Shown here: positions 11,701 to 22,783 of the stretch, in pieces
Numbering within the stretch: the stretch's first letter is position 1
Layout: each line of letters starts with the position of its first letter
Origin: Prostheceraeus crozeri
Taxonomy: Eukaryota; Platyhelminthes; Polycladida; Euryleptidae
Direction of reading: 5' to 3'
Assembly: GCA_907163375.1 (NCBI GenBank)
Contig: CAJQUW010005765.1
Span: forward strand, 434,001-498,000
DNA: 64,000 bases
The notes under the pieces: model-generated
Told to the model about the DNA's origin: nothing
What the model saw: the letters and a program-made list of their open reading frames with translations, nothing else
The model's database searches: none
Position numbers and translations under genes: made by a program

Positions 11701-12255
11701 CACTTTTTAAAAAGTCAAAATTATGCAAATTTATATATTACCGAGATGACTCTCCTGTATAAGTAGTATGAAACAAGTTGGATATCAAAAAGAATGAATA
11801 TTTGTTAATAAGCATCCTAACTAGGCGGAAATTAAGATGATTTGCAAGGGAATTCCATGATCCGTATTATAATGGAAGTCTTCATGAAAAAGTCGCGATA
11901 TTATTCGTGCTTCCTTGGCTGAAATTTCAAGTTCTTAATTCAATTTACACCGGCATGATTTTATGAATCACTAAATTCATGTTTCATTTCTTGAATCTGA
12001 AAAGTGATGTGGAACCATTTACATATTTCAAAGTTAATTGAAATCATTGTCTTTGATTCTTTTATTTTGCTGTGCAAGTGGCAGGTTGTCTGTGATATGA
12101 TCACGCTTAAAAAAACACTCTTGAGGTTCAGCATGAAAGTAATAGCAGGTCATCGAGTTGCTAATTTAACAAACATCACCTCTCCAAGGCTGTCATGACA
12201 CGGAGGATCTATAAAATACTATCACGACCAGTCAATTCCGTGCAGATTTCTATGA
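11701..12255. mobile_element. TAGGTAGAGTG-ended repeat, copy B (both ends missing)
   Basis: Matches the interior of copy A from the AAAAAGTCAAAATT segment through the tract before GTCAATTCCGTG. It lacks the outermost left and right portions. Shared landmarks include AGTCGCGATATTATTCGTGC and GGTCATCGAGTTGCTAATTT. The open frame at 12004-12198 is inside the repeat and is not a gene. Confidence 0.75.
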
Positions 12256-13632
12256 AAGTGTAGACCTTCTTGGAATTCAAAGTGCATGAATATTCGATCT
12301 TACATGATAGAAAAGAATGTCACAGTTGGGGGGGGGGGTCTGGCAGGCACACGTAATAAAGCTATTGCTTGTCTTTGCATTCAGACGAAAACAACATGGA
12401 TGATGAGGGATAACACATTTTCTCAGACATTAATAACACTAAATCACTCGATAAGTAATTCACTGACAAGGCGATATCGTCTGCAGGTCACACGCCTCAA
12501 TCATTCACTATTTTCCAATGAGCAATGTAATTTACTTCAACAAAAGCAATTGAATTTTACTATTTTATTCCCAATTGAGTCTTAACTAACAAAGTTCTAA
12601 TATTACATTAGCCTATTTGGTGAAAAAGCATTTTTCTCAAAGTTCGCTTCAATTTTTCATGCTTTATTTCTTTCCTTTATGACTGACTATCTTTCATAAA
12701 TACTTTTCTATTGCATTTCCATCACGACTGTTTACGCCTATGTGTTTACGTATGTACATGCCTACCATAGTCACTGATATAGGCCTACGCATTCTTTTAA
12801 TATCAATTAATTTGGCTGCGTCTTTCTATTGAATCAGCGCAGAACCTCTAGCGACATATGTTCCAAAGTACTAATAGAGATGAGGAGCTTTATCCATCAA
12901 CTTAAAAAATAGACAAATATCATTTATGAATTTTACAACTCTTCCTCGACCTATCGTCAAACAGAGACGATAGAACAGTTCATGCCATAGGCCTACGTCA
13001 GCAAGCATGTTGTTTGTCATTATCGCTATACCGCTTCAGTAATCCAATGCTCAGTTAGAATTCTTGGAAGTTGAAAGATTGGACCATTTATCCTATGTTT
13101 AATGTAGCTCGTTATTAACATGCTAAAAGATGAAGTCGTCCAGAAGTTGAGGATTAGACTCTTAATGAATTGCGACATTGCATTACTGAAGCAGTAGCAG
13201 CCAGCAGAACCATAGTCTCGATGTTTGTGGGAAACGTTTGACATTACTTGATTCATGAATTTCGTTATCTCTGCAATAGTTCAAAGCCTATCCAGAGCCA
13301 CTGTGACTGTGTTAGCTCAATAGAACGAAATTGTTTAATGAAGTCCGATGATTCCTTTTGAGACATCCTGTATTATATTCTCTTGTAAATTGAACCAAAT
13401 GAGTAGGCTACAAATCATCTAGAATTTCATGAATCTTGAAAATTGACTAAATTTGATAAATGCGAAATTCACGAAATTTTCAATTTTTAATACGAAATTT
13501 GATGAAATCTTCCAAAAAATCATTGTCCTAGACCATGAGAGAACTATAAACAATGCAATGCTTTCAATTCATTAGTTAGATATCTCGCTTGTCTGGCAAT
13601 CAACATGACTTTCAAAAATCATGCCGTGTGTA
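12256..13632. other. No gene recognised; G9 run near 12329
   Basis: Contains a run of G around 12329-12338 and otherwise AT-rich sequence. Open frames up to about 99 codons (12286-12585) show no domain and no splice evidence. Confidence 0.4.
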
Positions 13633-13926
13633 TACTGCAAAATGCAAACCGTAAATATCCGTTAAAATTAACAGCTAGAATTGTTTTCAGTGTTTTTTTA
13701 CAGTTATTTGCAGTCTGAACTGTAAACATCCGTAAAAACAGACGTTTGTTTTATCTGATATGAACGGCTTTAACTGTTACGTCATCACTCATCACGTAGT
13801 AACGTCATCACTCATTAGGTGGTGACGTCATCACTTTAACAGATATTTACGGATATCTTCTGTGAAGCTTTTCTGTGAAGATTAACGGTTATTTTAGCTG
13901 TTTTTAACGGTGTACAGTTTACAGTA
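13633..13926. mobile_element. Short TIR element (MITE), TACTG ends
   Basis: The left end TACTGCAAAATGCAAACCG and the right end, inverted, TACTGTAAACTGTACACCG form imperfect inverted repeats. The homology continues inward through CCGTTAAAANNAACAGCTA on both sides. The element is about 294 bp and non-coding. TA dinucleotides at both edges are compatible with a Tc1/mariner-type duplication, but they are also part of the repeat, so this is not proven. It holds the CRE-like triplication at 13775-13835. Confidence 0.65.
13775..13835. repeat. Three tandem copies of an ACGTCATCACTCAT unit
   Basis: A unit of about 23 bp with core ACGTCATCACT is repeated three times inside the TACTG element. The last copy contains the full palindrome TGACGTCA (13823-13830), the consensus of the cAMP response element bound by CREB/ATF proteins. 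Whether it is bound is unknown. Confidence 0.7.
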
Positions 13927-14494
13927 TGAATTGGCATATTTGACAGTTTGTAAACTGATGAAAAGCATGGAAAAAGGCCAAAGGAAATTCACTAGATCAT
14001 GTGTACCGGTACAGGCCGGTACAGGAAAATGCAAACTGTAAAAAGTGATATGGTACCGTAGAATAGGAATACTTGAGACAATAACCTTAAAAGTCTGAGT
14101 CTAGTACAGCCACTTTCTTAAAATCTATTTTTTGCCACTGTTCGCTAGCTTGGGTGACGTGTTTTCATTGCATAATTGAAGATTCTGTCTGATCTACTTA
14201 CTTTAGACAACATCTTAGAATTAGTGGTGTCTCAAGTTAAGCTTGGTTTGAGGCTACTTACGACATTGACCTATTTTTAAGAAATAGAAACAAATAATTA
14301 GGTTTGAAATGTACATAATGTACTTAATGCATCAGGAGAATATATAATGAAAACAAATTACAAAATTATCAGCATTGGAATGCGAATGTAAAACTGATTC
14401 AATTCTTTCCAGATATGTTTAATGCCAAGTAAAATGAATAAAGAATAAAAAGTATCGCCAGACGATTCGGGTCAAGACCCCTTGTCAATGACAG

Positions 14495-14706
14495 AACCAC
14501 AGAATTAGATTGTTTAATCGTGTCACTTTGATAGAAGTACAAACTGATTCAAACAGATGGCACATGCAGGAACTTAATAAGTGGGCAAAAAGAAATTTTT
14601 AATACCTTGCAGAGGTAGGAAAAATAGTCGTGCGTCGCTTGCGGATTGCTCTGAATTCCTTCAAAATGCTCCGATCGCCACGACTCCTTCAGATTCGAAG
14701 AATTCA
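14495..14706. repeat. Left flank of occupied site, paralogous to 61315-61505
   Basis: This stretch (ACCACAGAATTA to AGAATTCA) matches, in inverse orientation, the sequence at about 61315-61505. Landmarks include TTAATAAGTGGGCAA, TCGTGCGTCGCTTGCGGAT and CTTCAGATTCGAAGAATTCA. It is a dispersed repeat of unknown type that was the target of the 1.8-kb transposon. Confidence 0.75.
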
Positions 14707-16525
14707 GGGGCCTGTTTCATAAAATTAAGCAGTCTGATATGTATCAGTGACATTTTCAGCAGTGAAATATAAAGCACTGCTTTAAATTGCGTTTCATAAA
14801 AATTAATTTTCCGACTGAAGATTAAGCAGTCTAAATTAATCAGTGATACATATAGCGTTTCATAAAGATTTCGGACTGATGAAAACACTGATATATATCA
14901 GTGTGATTGAGTGATTAAAACAATTGTGGATAATTCTTCGTAAATAAAATAATTTTTGACAGCATAGAGTAAATATGTAGGTAGAGTGTCGACTTAAAAA
15001 AGTATCTGTATACAGTGAAAATTTTTATATGAAAAGATTCAGTTTTTTCGGAGATTACGTTCCTGCGGTCCAAAACATTATTTGAGCAGCTTTGAAAAAC
15101 CTCTATATTTGCCAATTTAATTACTACCGACATGACTCCCCGTTGTAAGAAGTATGAAACAAGTTGGATATCAAAAGGAATGAATATTCGCTAACAAGCA
15201 TCGCAACTAAGCGGAAATTGCGCTGATGATCAAGAAAATGTAATGAACGGCATTATAATGGAAGTCTTCATAAAAAGTTGAGATTTTATTGTGCTGTCGT
15301 GGTTGAAATTTCATATTTTTGATTCAATTTTCATCGGCATGAATTTATGATTGAGTAAATTCATGTTTCACTTCTTGAATCTGAATAGTGATGTGCACCC
15401 ACTTACATCTTTCAAAGTTAATGAAAATCATTGTCTTTGATTCTTTTATTTTGCTCTACCAGCTGCTTGAGATAAGATCGCGCTTAAAAAGATTCTCTTG
15501 TGGTTCAGCATGAAAGCGATGGGGTCATCGAGTTGCTAATTTAACAAACATTACCGCTCCGAAGCTGTCATGACACGGACAATCTGTAAAATAATCTCAT
15601 TTCTATCTGCTTTATGCTGTCATAATCAGTCAATTCTGTTGTAATTTCTTCAAACTGCACAAATGCGCATGTCTCACATTTGGAGACAATTCCAACTGCA
15701 TTCACCTCGAGTTCATTTAATAAAATCGAAAGTGTATATACATTGGGGATTTAATAAATGCAGCGTTTCCACTCTACCTAATATACCTACTCTATGTTCG
15801 ACAGTAATTGAAATAATAATTAGAGAAGTCAATCTGAGGCAAATGGTGGAATATTTGAGAATCTTTTTTTCTAGCTGTCATCGATGTATGTAAAAGTCAA
15901 TACCTCAGCGTCTTTTAATATTGAAATGATTTCATGACATGCCGTACTTCATTACACGAAAGAAATCGAAGCCCTCAAAGCAACCCTTTATAATTTTGCT
16001 GTTACCGGACGTTTTATCGTCACAGCATTGCCACTTTTCAAAGGAAGAATTTTTCAATAAGTAACCAAATTTACCATTCTGACAAATAGTTTGTTACTGA
16101 CAGTAAAATTGAAAATCAAAAGCCGTTTTCCCATTTTTAAGTTGTATTTGCAATCATTTCTCCGATATTTTAAGTTTCTATAACTTTCTCGATGATCATT
16201 CACAGATTTATCAACCTCAAGATGTTGATAGAAATTTTCACATTTCTATCAGTGAATTTCCATATTTTCAATTTTCGCGCGCTACTGATACTTCTTTGTG
16301 AAACGCAATTCGTTTCCAGACTGCTTAAAATACTGATTTTAAGCAGTGTGGGACTGATATAAATCACTGCTTAATATTTGGTTTTGTGAAACGCTGTTAA
16401 TTTCGACTGCTTTCAATCACTGATTTAAATCACTGCTTTATATTTATTTTATGAAACGCAGAAAATTTTCCACACTGATAAAACCACTGATATAAAGCAC
16501 TGATTTATTTTATGAAACAGGCTCC
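14707..16525. mobile_element. 1.8-kb DNA transposon with GGGGCCTGTTTCATAAA ends
   Basis: Left end GGGGCCTGTTTCATAAAAT and right end, inverted, GGAGCCTGTTTCATAAAAT. Inside each end the motif GTTTCATAAA or TTTATGAAAC recurs several times, each next to a CACTGATTTA/AGCAGT-like unit, forming subterminal repeat clusters at 14707-14900 and 16285-16525. The boundaries are confirmed by a paralogous sequence in the same window (61225-61505, minus) that lacks the element: its GAATTC AG ATCATTGC joins the two flanks directly. The duplication is therefore only 1-2 bp (A or AG). No transposase is present. The ends recall some PIF/Harbinger-related families from memory, which I cannot verify. Copy C of the TAGGTAGAGTG repeat is nested inside. 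Confidence 0.85.
14978..15780. mobile_element. TAGGTAGAGTG-ended repeat, copy C, nested
   Basis: The most complete copy: starts TAGGTAGAGTGTCGACTT and ends CACTCTACCTA, so both terminal inverted repeats are visible (803 bp). TA adjoins each end. It lies inside the 14707-16525 element, so it inserted later than that element. The interior is non-coding. Confidence 0.8.
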
Positions 16526-16630
16526 AGATCATTGCGTAAAAGTTTTCTCGGTAATGTTGGACCCTCCGATTATTTTAAAAAATTTAGCAGGCGCATGAAA
16601 AAACGTTCACAAACTTCTCTGTAGAACTTG
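16526..16630. repeat. Right flank of occupied site, paralogous to 61225-61313
   Basis: Continues the paralogy interrupted by the transposon. AGATCATTGC, AAGTTTTCTC, TAATGTTGG and TAGCAGGCG appear in the same order on the minus strand at 61225-61313. Confidence 0.75.
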
Positions 16631-17950
16631 ACATCGTCTGTCTCTTTGCTGTGTGATCTGGCTGAAAAACAGTTAAAAAAACAGTCACTGAAACTTTGCA
16701 CAATTTGTTGTATTCAATGTTGAACTGGCTGCACATTGTTCGATTGCTATGGTATTTAGTCAGGAGATTATGCCATTTCATTTACGTAACATTTTCCAAT
16801 GCTTCCCTTCTAGTCAAACGGAAGAAGAGACGACCTGTCTAATTCTGTGGGCAGAACACTTAATAATGAACGACTTCTACACTTGTAGCAGAACAGCTCC
16901 TGTTGTTTCTTGACGCCTGTTCATGCTTGGCTTGTGCAAGTTGATAAGTCGCGATTCCACAAAATTTGAATTAACTATGGAAAATTGAAACTACTATGGA
17001 AGATCGCCTGAGGGTCAAGGTTCAACTTTCAAAAGTTTCGAAAGTGTTACACATCAGCAAAACAATTTAAAGCCAATGATTATGAGTACCAGTACTACAT
17101 TGCAAAATGTGAGATGATGTTATTACAGCAATATAAACCTAATGGGCCCAGGAACAATTACTAAAATACTACGTAGTTAAAAATGTCATCCAGGGCCATG
17201 GAGTCAAAATTCATCAAAGTAGGCCTACATGACACCTCTCATCAACAATGATCTCTGAACTTTCTTGCAATCTATCAGGATAGTCCATTCGAAACTCTCT
17301 TCTATAAACAAACCAACAATTAACGCACTACGGAGTCAATGCACCGGGTCAAATATTAAATTTAAGTGTTGAAATCAATCAAACATGAGATAAGAGCCGA
17401 GATAAAGCGTAGGCCTATATTATAAATATTTTCCAATAAAACTAATATTTGGGTTGCATGCAGATAAAACAAACATTTCTTCATGCGCAATTCATCTTAC
17501 AATCACATATGTTTAAAGCATAACCGAATAATATTGAAACCTGAATCGCAATTCTGATACTTGGGGTAGTGTCGCAAGTATCCTCAACCTGCATTTCATT
17601 TTACAAATATCATTTTTTGTCAACATAGCTACTCTTTACTGAACTGATATCGCGCATGTCATGCCTATACTATAAAGACCTAAGCGATTTGAGAGTGCAT
17701 TATGTGGTTGGGAGACAGTGCAGAAACCACGGAAATAGCTTTTCAGGCAATCACAGAGCTGGAAAATAATACTTTTTTTATAAATGTCCATCATACGTAG
17801 TCAAGGAAATGGAATAATGCCGAAACTACACCTCTCAGGTATTCCCACATAATTCACATGTAAAAGCACTGACTCATTCCCTAAAATATGCCTCTACACT
17901 GTAAGGCGTTTGCGAGCAAGGAGCGTGGTTTCTTCCTTCGAAGGCCTAGC
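16631..17950. other. No gene recognised
   Basis: AT-rich DNA with several AGGCCT-containing palindromes (for example near 17220 and 17410). No domain-bearing frame, and no Penelope-type terminal repeat upstream of the reverse transcriptase that follows, so the 5' end of that element is undefined. Confidence 0.4.
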
Positions 17951-17957
17951 ATAGAAG

Positions 17958-18250
17958 GTGGTCCCGAGAACAATGGCTTGGACATTAAAGATTGATCCTA
18001 GTAATCCGTTTTCTGAGGTTGCCTATTCTATGCTTCGCTCCGCGATCTCTGATTGCAAACATGAGACTGACCGCCATTTCTTCTATATGCGTAGGTGTCG
18101 ACGTCAACTTAAAGGACAGATTAGTCCTGATATCTGGTCTGGTCTTGACTGCTATGTTCGTGAAGTATGCAGACGTCGTACAGAAGAAAGGTGCGCTTAT
18201 TTTCGTCAGCTACTTCAATCGTTAATCTCAAAAAGTGTTTGGTCCCAGTG
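17958..18250 (+). pseudogene. Penelope-like element, N-terminal ORF segment
   Basis: A Lys/Arg-rich segment (for example HFFYMRRCRRQLKGQ and VREVCRRRTEERCAYF) precedes the reverse transcriptase in a different frame, as the basic N-terminal part of a Penelope polyprotein. It overlaps the next frame around 18235-18278. Both frames encode VWSQ/FGPS-type sequence there, so a single frameshift near 18240 would join them. The start at 17958 is GTG-like; the first ATG of this frame is at 17971 (ATGGCTTGG). Confidence 0.6.
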
Positions 18251-19860
18251 TCGTCGACGACATAGTGAATCTCTCTGATTTTGTGTTATCGAAATTCGAA
18301 GTGGAAATTCTTGGTTTTGAACTGAACTTTGCTCTTCCAAATTCTAAACGTCAGTTTCCCGACTTCGTCGCCAAGATGTTTGATTCCACAGATGTGTTTC
18401 ATAAAAATTTCATTTCTTGTCAGTTAAGTGATATTTTTAATTGTCTTAATACGTCAGATAGGGGTCTACCTAGACGGTGTCAATTAGCAATAGAGTCTTT
18501 ACGTAAAAACAAATCCATTCGTATTTGTCAAGCTCATAAGGGTGGCAAAATTGTAATCCTGAATCCTAGTGATTATTCCAGAAAGATGTTTGATATTCTT
18601 TCCGATCAAGATACCTATCGTAAAGTTAACTCTAATCCCTTGCCTCTGATGCAGAGGGATTTTAATAATGGCCTCAGATCTATTGGAGATAGGTATCCTG
18701 ATCATCGTAACTATATTATGTCATTCAAATCTTATCTTCCATCTTTACCTTACGTTCATGGGTTACCCAAGATCCACAAGGAGGAGTGTCCCTTGCGTCT
18801 CATTGTTGCTAGTTACAAATCGCCTTCATACAAACTTTCCAAGGCCTTAGCTAACTTGCTTTCTCCTTTATTGGGGTCTTTCTCTCCTAGTCATTTGAGA
18901 AATTCTTCTGATCTACTGAGTAGAATTTCTGGAGTTTCTTTGAATCCTGGGGATACTTTCGTTTCTTTTGACGCTATTTCCTTATTTACCAATGTTCCTC
19001 TACAGCCTACGATTGATTTCTTATCTCGTCGTCTTTCTTCCACAGTCCATAATTTTCCTGTGAGCATTGGTTGCCGGTTGGAGTTAATTGATCTATGTCA
19101 TCGTTACAATTATTTTGTTTTTGAAAATATATTTTATGAGCAAATATTTGGTTTGGCCATGGGAAACCCTCTATCTCCAGTGTTAGCCAATATATTTCTT
19201 GAACATATTGAGTCTGAATTGACCCCCTCTTATTCTGGTGTTCTTCCTGTTATGTGGCTTCGTTATGTCGATGACGTGTTGGCCTTAGTTCCCTATAACT
19301 TTGACATCAACTTTTTTTTATCTTTCATTAATTCATTTTATCCTACACTGAATTTTTCATATGAGTTGGAATGTTCCCACTCTATCGCGTTCTTAGATGT
19401 TCTTATTCGGAAACTTGGTCAATCTTTGCGTTTTTCTGTATTTAGGAAAAGCACTCACTCTAACGCTTATCTCCACTTTTTCTCATTTCACCCTATGCTT
19501 ACTAAATTTAATGTCGCCCGGGGATTGTTTCTTCGTGCGCTTCGCATAAGCAGCCCCGAGTATCTTGATGGTGAAATTGATTTTCTGTTTAAATCGCTTA
19601 TGAAACTTGCCTATCCTCACCATGTTTTAAAGAAGGCCTTGTCTAAGGCTAAGTCTTCCTATTTCAAGCCTGTGGCCCACACCGGTGATTCGGGAAGCGT
19701 GAACTTTTTGTCAGTACCCTATGTTTCTTGTCTGGATCGTCCTACTAACCACCATCTGGCTAGACATTACGATTCCAAAGTTGTGTTCCGATTTCCTAAC
19801 AGTATTAAGTCTCATCTTATCCACAATAATTGTATGAAACCTACAGGAGATTTTCAATGA
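18235..19860 (+). CDS. Penelope-like reverse transcriptase, intact 541-codon frame
   Basis: The uninterrupted frame carries the Penelope RT signature blocks in order. PLRLIVASYKSPSYKLSK is near residue 182, motif A SFDAISLFTNVPL is near 244, and motif B GLAMGNPLSPVLANIFLEH is near 307. Motif C RYVDDVLALV with the catalytic YVDD is near 343, then SIAFLDVLI, and the family-typical FSVFRKSTHSNAYLHFFSFHP. In Penelope elements this domain is followed by a linker and a GIY-YIG endonuclease. Here the frame ends at TGA, which is the first three bases of the TGACGCAAGTC insertion, and the endonuclease is found 8.46 kb downstream at 28335. The RT acts on RNA templates at nicked DNA, nucleus-side. Lack of stops suggests a fairly young copy. 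Confidence 0.93.
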   Translation: MFGPSVVDDIVNLSDFVLSKFEVEILGFELNFALPNSKRQFPDFVAKMFDSTDVFHKNFISCQLSDIFNCLNTSDRGLPRRCQLAIESLRKNKSIRICQAHKGGKIVILNPSDYSRKMFDILSDQDTYRKVNSNPLPLMQRDFNNGLRSIGDRYPDHRNYIMSFKSYLPSLPYVHGLPKIHKEECPLRLIVASYKSPSYKLSKALANLLSPLLGSFSPSHLRNSSDLLSRISGVSLNPGDTFVSFDAISLFTNVPLQPTIDFLSRRLSSTVHNFPVSIGCRLELIDLCHRYNYFVFENIFYEQIFGLAMGNPLSPVLANIFLEHIESELTPSYSGVLPVMWLRYVDDVLALVPYNFDINFFLSFINSFYPTLNFSYELECSHSIAFLDVLIRKLGQSLRFSVFRKSTHSNAYLHFFSFHPMLTKFNVARGLFLRALRISSPEYLDGEIDFLFKSLMKLAYPHHVLKKALSKAKSSYFKPVAHTGDSGSVNFLSVPYVSCLDRPTNHHLARHYDSKVVFRFPNSIKSHLIHNNCMKPTGDFQ

Positions 19861-20134
19861 CGCAAGTCGGACAATTTGACGCAGAAAACCATTTTTACCA
19901 ACTGAATTCGTCACTTCAGATACGTGACGTGACGCAAGTCGGTCTTTATGACGCAAATGGTATATTAGACGCAATAAGTATATTTGACTCAAGCTGAAGT
20001 AAATGAAAATTGAAGTCAGACTTTTTGACGCAGTTCGTATATTTGACTCAAAATCATGAAATAAATTCTGAAAACTTCCTGACGCGTCCGAACAATTTGA
20101 CGCATTTGGTATATTTGACTCAAAAACGATCGAT
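19858..20134 (+). repeat. Left iteron array of the 8.46-kb insertion
   Basis: I count about a dozen TGACGCA, AGACGCA or TGACTCA motifs, usually 15-25 bp apart and often preceded by TATATT or AATT (for example GGTATATTTGACTCAA twice). TGACTCA is the AP-1 consensus on this strand. The arrangement resembles transposase-binding subterminal repeats. Confidence 0.75.
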
Positions 20135-21309
20135 AATGCAATGCGGTATATACGATCAGAAGTTCTCTCAACAATTTTATGTATGGAATAAAGCGCTTAT
20201 CTCAAAAGAACAAGTTAACATGGAATCAAATAGGCCTATATCAAGTGATGCCCAAGATTTACAATCTTATAGTTCAGACAGCGGTTCATGGAAAATTTTG
20301 CACAACAGAAATATGGCGATCATGCTTTCTTCCAATTCAATGCTATCCACTGTTAGAATTATTTGTCAGGATAATTTGCTTTAAGTTTCAATGATCATCA
20401 CACTATAAATGAGCTAATCGCAGGAGCAATTTTCTGTCATCTGGAGCATTCATCGCAATCGAAATATAATTTGCAGAATGTTCGAATCGATTAATTAGAA
20501 AATTGCCATCTCATGTCAAGCAATGAGATCAAAAAGTTGACACTCTGTTCATCAGGAGGGCAACGACATGGCCTGAATAGTAGGCCTTGCCTACATTCTT
20601 TGGTTTATTCACGGGATCGTCAAGTAAGCAAGTCATTCCTTGAAAATGCATGAAACTGGAGGAAGGACTTGTGGAATTGAAACTGAGAAATTGTTTAGGT
20701 CTAATTTTTGGAATGTTAATTTAGCAAGGAAGTGGAGGGGAGCACAGTATGGAAGTTACAATATCGGAAAGCAATGGACCTATTGTCAATAAGATCTTTG
20801 TAAAGGGATAGAACAGAAGAGCATTTATAGGCCTCACACCAAGTGAGCAAAAATTAGAGGAAAACTTGACAACAATAATAAATATGAACAGGACAAAGAA
20901 CAAGAATAGAAGGATATCAGCAGATGTCACTTCCCTTTCAGGCTATGGTTTTCATTGATTTTTGTTATTTTCTTGATATTGTTATTTATGAATTGAAGCC
21001 AAAATAGGCTACCAAAATTCACTCTAAGCATTCGATAGGGCTCTGAGGTTGTTAAAGATATTTTTATATGCTGGGATTAGAAAATGAGAGAATCTAAAAA
21101 AAAAACAAGAAATCGCAGTGGGCAGCAATGGTATGAATACGCATGTAGACATACGATAATTAGACTTCTGAAATATGTATCACATGCATGTGCAGATATC
21201 ATCATTACGAGAAAACATTACTGTCTACTTTCGTCTACATTGTACCATAGCTAAGTTACGCACAATGATGATGCTGCACTGCATTTCGCCTTCTTAAATA
21301 GCCATTCGT
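20135..21309. other. No gene recognised (inside the 8.46-kb insertion)
   Basis: Short open frames only, without domains. AT-rich; several AGGCCT motifs. Confidence 0.4.
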
Positions 21310-21890
21310 AATAGAAAATCACATTCCAAACATAAGTGTAAATTGAATCAGTGCGTTATTGCTGACAGCAACATCTGTTTGAGAGCTATGGTAGTGTATG
21401 AAATAACATGCAAAACGTGTAAAGTAATTACACGTATATCGGGAGTACAGTCCGTTCACTCCTTACACGCATTAATGAACATGCCACAAACAAAGTCTCA
21501 AGTGTACTCAAACATCACCTAAGTTGCTCTCCTAACATAGCTTTCCCCAAAGACTATGGACAGTCCACAGTCTTTGGCTTTCCCGTTTACAGTCAAAATC
21601 ATAGCGTTTGATGCAAACAGCATTAACCTACGTTTCAGAGAGGCCACATTAATAAAATCTATGAAACCAAGCCTCAATAACAAAGATGAATGTTCAACTT
21701 ATCAGACATTGATATTTTGATTTTCATGTAAGATGTAATTTGAAAATCCTTTTTACGTGAACAGGTCGTCATATATCGATGAAAATTTGCAAGATTGGAT
21801 AATAATACAGCAGCTTGGCTAACTGACAACTTTTTTGATTTAATTTAAATATGCTGCTTAAAGAAAATTATATCTCATAATTGAATATCA
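21310..21890 (+). pseudogene. Penelope endonuclease fragment and 3' tail
   Basis: The plus-strand translation gives a GIY-YIG start (CLRAMVVYEITCKTCK), after which a short duplication and frameshift break the reading. The DNA then follows the 3' untranslated tail (landmark GCAGCTTGGCTAACTGA). The same sequence, minus strand, is at 55780-56370, and its tail is also at 56695-56805. It is a dead 5'-truncated copy of one Penelope family. Confidence 0.8.
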
Positions 21891-22289
21891 GTTTGCTATT
21901 CCTACGCTGTCATCTAGTATTTGATTTCGATATTCGTTGGTTATACATTCGATGCGTGAAGCTATCCGCAAATGATGAACAATCCAAAAACCAACTAATC
22001 CTCAGATCGGACAGACAATTGTAATCTATACAATCCGGTGATCCACTGGCTTCTGGCACAGTTTTTGACTGAAAGCCGAATAACGATTCTCATCTTACCT
22101 ACTTACACGTACACACAACTAAAAACATTCATGCAATTCATGCAATAACAGAAAAAACAGACAAAAATAACAGACAGGATGGTCGCCAACAGGAGGTTCT
22201 TCATACTTGAGTTGATGATTAAAAACAGCTTTCGTCTCTCCTTGAAATTTATTGACCAGATTAAAATAATTAATTAAAAGATATGTACA

Positions 22290-22329
22290 ACCCCTACGCG
22301 TTTCGAGCGTTCGCTCTTCCTCAGGGGGT
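22290..22329 (-). ncRNA. Hammerhead-type ribozyme motif of a Penelope-like tail
   Basis: On the minus strand the 40 bases show every part of a minimal type I hammerhead. Helix I strands ACCCC and GGGGT pair. The core CTGAGGA fits the CUGANGA consensus, and stem II GAGC/GCTC closes a GAAC loop. The conserved GAAA follows, then a two-pair helix III (A-U, C-G) with loop GC and the cleavage site GTA. One extra A precedes stem II. Hammerheads with minimal helix III are known from Penelope-like elements. Downstream sequence (TTGTACATATC...) has no open frame here, so this is probably a lone 3' tail or pseudo-LTR. Cleavage activity is inferred only. Confidence 0.62.
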
Positions 22330-22783
22330 AATTCGCTAAAACCAACTGATCTGGCCGCTCATGTGGGCTGCTTATATACACTGCTATCGGTTGAGAGATG
22401 TTTAAAATACCGTCAACTCTTTTCTTCGATTGATTTTTGGAATCAACTGTTTAATGTAACGAGCTTCAGTCAGTTCTCAGCTTCAGTACTCTGACTGAAT
22501 CGGGGCGTAGCGCCAGACGATTTAGACTGATCATTTGAAAGGTAATATATGCATTGTTACAGAACTAAATCTTTGACATCAAAATCCAAGATTTTGATCT
22601 GCAAATGACTGAAATCAATGATGATTTTCTACGGATCCCATGCAGCTCAGAACATTTAAGTATATCAAGCTTGAGATATCTACTAATCATAATTGTGAAA
22701 CATAGGAATCTCTTCAATGCCATTTTCAATGGGAACGAGAAGATGGATGGTGAAATGCTCCTAACTCAATGGTATCACATAGC
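22330..22783. other. Probable Penelope-like tail remainder, no gene
   Basis: Sequence adjoining the hammerhead motif; a 61-codon frame at 22605-22790 has no domain. Nothing else recognised. Confidence 0.35.

Noticed and set aside
12286..12585. 99-codon frame starting before a G9 run
   Set aside because: Contains homopolymer-encoded glycines and no recognisable domain or splice support.
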